Assembly (NCBI GenBank): GCA_027296185.1
Contig: JAPUJL010000474.1
Coordinates: 1 to 8,108 of the forward strand
Direction of reading: 5' to 3'
Source: SAR324 cluster bacterium
Lineage (GTDB): Bacteria; SAR324; JACQKK01
Length of the DNA stretch: 8,108 bases
The position numbers were made by a program, and so were the translations under genes. This document shows positions 5,120-8,108 of the stretch, in pieces. The notes beneath the pieces were generated by a model, which saw only the letters and a list, made by a program, of their open reading frames with translations, searched no databases and had not been told where the DNA came from. Numbering within the stretch: the stretch's first letter is position 1; each line of letters starts with the position of its first letter.

Positions 5120-7477
5120 TTAGGGCGTGTTGGGGGCGGCGGGGGCGCCGTCCTCGTGGGCGAAGGCCTGCTCCAGGTGGACGGCGTAATCGGAGGGGGG
5201 GCGGGAGAGAACGCCGTCGTCCGCACGGACGTAGTCCAATTGCGGTATCTCCGCCGCGTCGCCCAATAGCCAGCCCTCCGGCATGTGCACCGGGCAGGGC
5301 CGGCTGGGCAGGGCGTTGGCGTAGAAATAGCGGTACTGCCGGGAATCCAGCGGGCAGTAGGGCGAGATCAGCTCGCCCGAATCGATGCAGGTGGCATGGG
5401 CCACGGGAGGGCCCGCGTGGACCGCACAGACGTCTCGAGGCGCCTCGGAGGCGAGGTAATAGTAGGTCTCGGTGTGGGGGCACCATTCCCCCGCCGCTTG
5501 TCCCGAGACCGTGCAGGTGCGGACGGCCACGTAGGGCTCGTCCGGCGTCGGGAAGGACTCGCCCTCGTAGGGCGGCAGCACCTTGTCCATGAACCGGCGC
5601 CACAGGGAAGCCGTGGTGCGGCCACCCGCCTCGAACGGCATGATGGCGTTGTCGTCGTGACCGCTCCACAGGCCCGCGACCAGGGTCGGCGTGAAGCCGA
5701 TGAACCAGGTATCGCGCGGGCCGTCGTTGGTGCCGGTCTTGCCGCCCACTGGCCGGTCCAGCCGCGCCCGCCAGCCGGTGCCCCGCCGCACCGCGCCCTC
5801 GAGCAGGCGGTTGATCTGGAACGCGGTCCAGGGGGAGACGACCTGCTCCGGCGGCTCGGCGAAATGCTCGTAGTGCACGGTGCCACCGCTGCCCTCGATC
5901 CTGCGGACGAACACCGGCCGCGCGCGCAATCCCCCGTTGGCGAAGGTGGCGTAGGCGGAGGTCAGCTCCAGCAGCGTCACCTCCGAGCACCCGAGGGCGA
6001 CGCACAATCCCATCCGCGACCGCACGTCGATGCCCAAGCGCCGGGCGAGGCGCTTGACGGGCAGGATGCCGATCCGGTTCAGGAGCTGCACGGCGATCAC
6101 GTTGCTCGAGGCTTCCAACGCCCGGCCCAGAGTCATGCGCGGATCGAGAGGCAGCACGCTCTTTCCGGAGTCGCGCACGACGCCGTAGCGCTCGCCGTAA
6201 TTGTGGGGTTCGTAGATTTCCTCGCCGCCTTCCGGATACTCCCGCCCGTAGCGCACCGGCTCGTCCCGGAACACCGTCTGCGGGCCGTAGCCCTGCTCGA
6301 AGGCCGTGGCGTACAGGATCGGCTTGAACGCCGAGCCGGGCTGGCGGCGGGCCTGGGTGGCGCGGTTGAACTGGGAGGCGGCGAATTCCACCCCGCCCAC
6401 CAGCGCCAGCACCTCCCCGCTCCGCGGATCCATGGCCACCAGCGCCCCTTGACTGGCGGAACTGCTCCCCTCGCCGAATCGCGCGACGACCTCCTCGGCC
6501 GCGGTCTGCAGCTCGGGATCGAGCGTGGTGTAGACGCGGAAGCCCCGTCCCGAAACGCGGGAAACACGCATCGCCTCCCGCATTTCCTTCAGCACTTGCT
6601 GCACGAAATAGGGCGCGTTGGTTACCTCCTCCGCGGGCCGGTACACGATGAGCGGCTCGGAGATCGCCACGGCGTGCTCTTCCGTCGCGATCCAGCCCAG
6701 CCGGCGCAGGTTGTCCAGCACGACCCGCTGCCGCATCAACCCGGGGCTGTCCGGCGCGAACTCCAGCAGCGGCGGCTCCTCCTCGTCCGCGACCCGGGCG
6801 CCAACGAGAAACCCTTCCGGCTTCTTGATTAGTGCCGCGAGAAACGCCGCCTCGACGAGGAAAAGTTCGGCCGCGGGCTTGAGGAAGTAGCTCCGCGCGG
6901 CCTGCTCCACCCCGTAAATTCCGTAACCGAAATAGACCTGATTCAGGTAAAGGGCCAGGATTTGCTCTTTCGGATAGGTCCGCTCCAGGGCCAGGGCCAT
7001 GAAGATCTCCTTGATCTTCCGGGCCAGCGTGCGCTCCGAGGAGAGCAGGGTCAGCTTGACCAATTGCTGGGTGATCGTGCTGCCGCCCTGGCGGAAGGCG
7101 AGGGCCTGCACATCGGCCCAGATGGCGCCCAGCAGACGCACCGGATCCATTCCCCGGTGGCTGAAGAACCGGCGGTCCTCGATGCCCACGACGGCTTTTT
7201 GCAGGTGCGGGGAAATCCCGGAGAGCGGAACCGTGTGGCGGTCTTCGGTGCCCTCGATGGTCGCCAGCACCTCTCCCGTGCGGTCGAAGATGATCGTGTT
7301 GTCGGCGTTGCGCGCCACGACGGCGTCGAAGCGTTGCACCACGCCCGGCGCCCAGATGTAAAAGCCCACCACCACCCCCAGGGTCACGGTGAGGCAGCCG
7401 CCCAGAAACCAGGCGGATATCGCCCGCATCCGGGTGAAAGTACCGGTCCGCTCCGGCTCACGAGTGGCGGCGCTCAT
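5120..7477 (-). CDS. Class A penicillin-binding protein (PBP1A type, bifunctional)
   Basis: It polymerises lipid II into glycan strands (glycosyltransferase) and cross-links stem peptides (transpeptidase) at the outer face of the inner membrane. Numbering from the ATG at 7477 (785 residues): a membrane anchor at about 19-42; the GT51 domain with EDRRFFSHRG (catalytic Glu100), GGSTITQQLVK (132-142), and ERTYPKEQILALYLNQVYFG (Glu165 onward); then a transpeptidase domain with SAFK (Ser382 nucleophile, Lys385), SSN (457-459) and KTGT (580-583). After it comes an unusual tail (about 645-785) with two cysteine modules. An in-frame TTG at 7495 would add six residues, but nothing like a ribosome binding site precedes it, whereas AGCAGG stands 9 nt before the ATG. 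It is transcribed toward the two small exported-protein genes. mrcA/ponA-like; the symbol is withheld because the paralogue is unclear. Confidence 0.96.
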   Translation of the reverse strand: MSAATREPERTGTFTRMRAISAWFLGGCLTVTLGVVVGFYIWAPGVVQRFDAVVARNADNTIIFDRTGEVLATIEGTEDRHTVPLSGISPHLQKAVVGIEDRRFFSHRGMDPVRLLGAIWADVQALAFRQGGSTITQQLVKLTLLSSERTLARKIKEIFMALALERTYPKEQILALYLNQVYFGYGIYGVEQAARSYFLKPAAELFLVEAAFLAALIKKPEGFLVGARVADEEEPPLLEFAPDSPGLMRQRVVLDNLRRLGWIATEEHAVAISEPLIVYRPAEEVTNAPYFVQQVLKEMREAMRVSRVSGRGFRVYTTLDPELQTAAEEVVARFGEGSSSASQGALVAMDPRSGEVLALVGGVEFAASQFNRATQARRQPGSAFKPILYATAFEQGYGPQTVFRDEPVRYGREYPEGGEEIYEPHNYGERYGVVRDSGKSVLPLDPRMTLGRALEASSNVIAVQLLNRIGILPVKRLARRLGIDVRSRMGLCVALGCSEVTLLELTSAYATFANGGLRARPVFVRRIEGSGGTVHYEHFAEPPEQVVSPWTAFQINRLLEGAVRRGTGWRARLDRPVGGKTGTNDGPRDTWFIGFTPTLVAGLWSGHDDNAIMPFEAGGRTTASLWRRFMDKVLPPYEGESFPTPDEPYVAVRTCTVSGQAAGEWCPHTETYYYLASEAPRDVCAVHAGPPVAHATCIDSGELISPYCPLDSRQYRYFYANALPSRPCPVHMPEGWLLGDAAEIPQLDYVRADDGVLSRPPSDYAVHLEQAFAHEDGAPAAPNTP

Positions 7478-7673
7478 GCTCGACGGCCTGCTCAATTTTC
7501 AGAAAGTGAAAGTACAGCCGAGGGTGGGGCGGCTTGCGTTCGCGGCGGTCGGCGGCACCGATGCAGTTGGCGGCCGGCCTCTTCGGAGCGCATCTTTGCG
7601 CGGGGTACCGCAGCGGCCCATCCCTAGGCCATCCGTTGTCTGTGCCGTTTCCATGCACGGAACGCACCGGACT
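7478..7673 (-). promoter_or_regulatory. Long 5' leader of the penicillin-binding protein gene
   Basis: If transcription starts about 7 nt after the -10 box at 7680-7685, the leader is about 196 nt. It contains short open frames but none with a convincing ribosome binding site or protein-like composition. No known riboswitch consensus was recognised. Confidence 0.4.
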
Positions 7674-7679
7674 TAGGCT

Positions 7680-7707
7680 ATCATACCAAGCGCCCCGGGG
7701 CGGTCAA
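7680..7707 (-). promoter_or_regulatory. Sigma70-type promoter with extended -10, for the penicillin-binding protein gene
   Basis: On the minus strand TTGACC (7707-7702, 5 of 6 to the -35 consensus) is followed after 16 nt by TATGAT (7685-7680, 5 of 6 to the -10). The -10 box carries a TGG just before it, the extended -10 form. The spacer includes the perfect palindrome CGCCCCGGGGCG (7691-7702), a possible operator. It is the best promoter match in the window and faces the penicillin-binding protein gene. Confidence 0.7.
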
Positions 7708-7717
7708 TGCGGCTCGC

Positions 7718-7742
7718 GGCACCCATCTGCCGAGTGGGAGCC
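7718..7742 (+). other. Stem-loop upstream of the terminator-like hairpin
   Basis: GGC-A-CCCAT (7718-7726) pairs with GTGGG-A-GCC (7734-7742) with one A-A mismatch and one G-T pair, around a 7-nt loop. An alternative outer stem is GGCTC (7711-7715) with GAGCC (7738-7742). It lies 50 nt before the terminator-like element on the same strand, so the two could belong to one short RNA. Confidence 0.3.
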
Positions 7743-7792
7743 GGTTGGGGGGTTGGCCACGAGTTTCGGTCCCGGCGGCCGCCCCCACTGCG

Positions 7793-7814
7793 CCGCCTGA
7801 GCAGGCGGAATTTT
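7793..7814 (+). terminator. Intrinsic terminator-like hairpin, plus strand
   Basis: CCGCCT (7793-7798), loop GAGC, AGGCGG (7803-7808) is a perfect 6-bp G+C-rich stem followed directly by AATTTT. This is the form of a short intrinsic terminator for plus-strand transcription. No plus-strand protein gene precedes it within several hundred bases, so what it would terminate is unexplained. Confidence 0.5.
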
Positions 7815-8032
7815 CACGCGGAGGCGAACCTGAATGTGTGGTAGGTTACTTGCTCGATCGGTGGGCATCCCATGGCTGCCGGAAGGCCTGTGGTCGAGGG
7901 TACCGACTCTCCTCGCGCGGCGATGGCATACTCGCGGGCACGGGAGCGGCGCACGACGGCGTGGGGGACTGCGGGCCGCCAGCCGGGGAACCCAATTCGG
8001 GAGAATCCGTTCCACTTTAAGGGTTTCGCTCC

Positions 8033-8078
8033 GGCTTCCGCGGCGTGGGGCCGGTCCGGGACGCATCGTGCGGAAGCC
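8033..8078. repeat. Perfect 9-bp inverted repeat near the right edge
   Basis: GGCTTCCGC (8033-8041) and GCGGAAGCC (8070-8078) are exact reverse complements separated by 28 nt. A nested stem GCGT (8043-8046) with ACGC (8061-8064) is possible inside. It could be an RNA hairpin or a protein-binding site; no T-run follows, so a terminator is not indicated. Confidence 0.5.
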
Positions 8079-8108
8079 CTCCTCACTCCGGTCCAGCGAA
8101 AGCGGCAC

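Larger units (their letters stand above)
7708..8108. other. Stretch without a recognisable protein gene
   Basis: Open frames here exist on both strands, but all are rich in Arg, Pro and Gly, lack ribosome binding sites and resemble no family I know. The minus-strand frame that is open to the window edge ends at 7704, inside the -35 box of the promoter. The stretch holds three stem-loops listed separately (7718-7742, 7793-7814, 8033-8078). It may be regulatory DNA, an unrecognised RNA gene, or eroded sequence. Confidence 0.5.

Noticed and set aside
4594..5592. 332-residue Arg/Pro/Gly-rich open frame on the plus strand
   Set aside because: Composition typical of a shadow frame in G+C-rich DNA; it crosses three minus-strand genes with clear motifs or signal peptides.
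5285..6832. 515-residue open frame on the plus strand
   Set aside because: Antisense shadow of the penicillin-binding protein gene, whose catalytic motifs fix the true strand and frame.
7478..7495. TTG start at 7495 for the penicillin-binding protein
   Set aside because: No purine-rich site precedes it; the ATG at 7477 has a modest AGCAGG at a suitable distance.
7458..7667. 69-residue minus-strand frame in the leader of the penicillin-binding protein gene, overlapping its start
   Set aside because: Considered as a leader peptide, but it would start only a few bases after the predicted transcription start, has no ribosome binding site and has no recognisable sequence.
7704..8108. Minus-strand frame open to the right edge (134 residues)
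   Set aside because: Arg/Pro-rich without any family resemblance; it ends inside the promoter -35 box. A real partial gene cannot be excluded but is not supported.
7708..8108. tRNA, tmRNA, RNase P RNA or signal recognition RNA
   Set aside because: None of the conserved elements of these RNAs that I could recognise by eye is present on either strand.

Overview
The window is G+C-rich, densely coded bacterial chromosomal DNA. The PBP1A-type penicillin-binding protein, the Sec signal peptides and the general protein style point to a Gram-negative proteobacterium, possibly a gammaproteobacterium. That placement is an inference from protein style; no rRNA or other marker gene is present.

Layout from left to right. 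Positions 1-771 (+) hold the C-terminal part of an enolase-family protein whose start lies outside the window. It runs into a minus-strand membrane-anchored HEAT/TPR protein (826-1536), with a small hairpin between them. Upstream of that, on the same strand, is a small basic protein of the glycine/lysine-rich 'SPERR..IARKAAEARW' type (1625-1873). A divergent intergenic region (1874-2112) separates it from a 645-residue cytosolic helical protein (2113-4050, +) that I do not recognise. That gene converges on a three-gene minus-strand group, read from right to left: a class A penicillin-binding protein (7477-5120), a small secreted helical two-cysteine protein (4999-4655) and a secreted nuclease-fold (SNase-like) protein (4602-4063). 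A 20-nt hairpin (4041-4060) lies exactly at the convergence point.

The rightmost 600 bases contain no credible protein gene. They hold a good sigma70-type promoter for the penicillin-binding protein (7680-7707), which implies a leader of nearly 200 nt. They also hold a plus-strand stem-loop with a T-run that looks like an intrinsic terminator (7793-7814) and a 9-bp inverted repeat near the edge (8033-8078).

How the genes may work together: the penicillin-binding protein builds peptidoglycan in the periplasm, and the two genes after it also encode exported proteins, so an envelope-related cluster is possible. The spacings (120 and 52 nt) do not prove an operon. No mobile element, CRISPR array, tRNA or recognised defence system was seen. 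The best leads are an SNase-fold protein lacking both catalytic arginines, an enolase lacking the active-site histidine, a duplicated cysteine module at the end of the penicillin-binding protein, the unrecognised 645-residue protein, and the structured gene-free right end.
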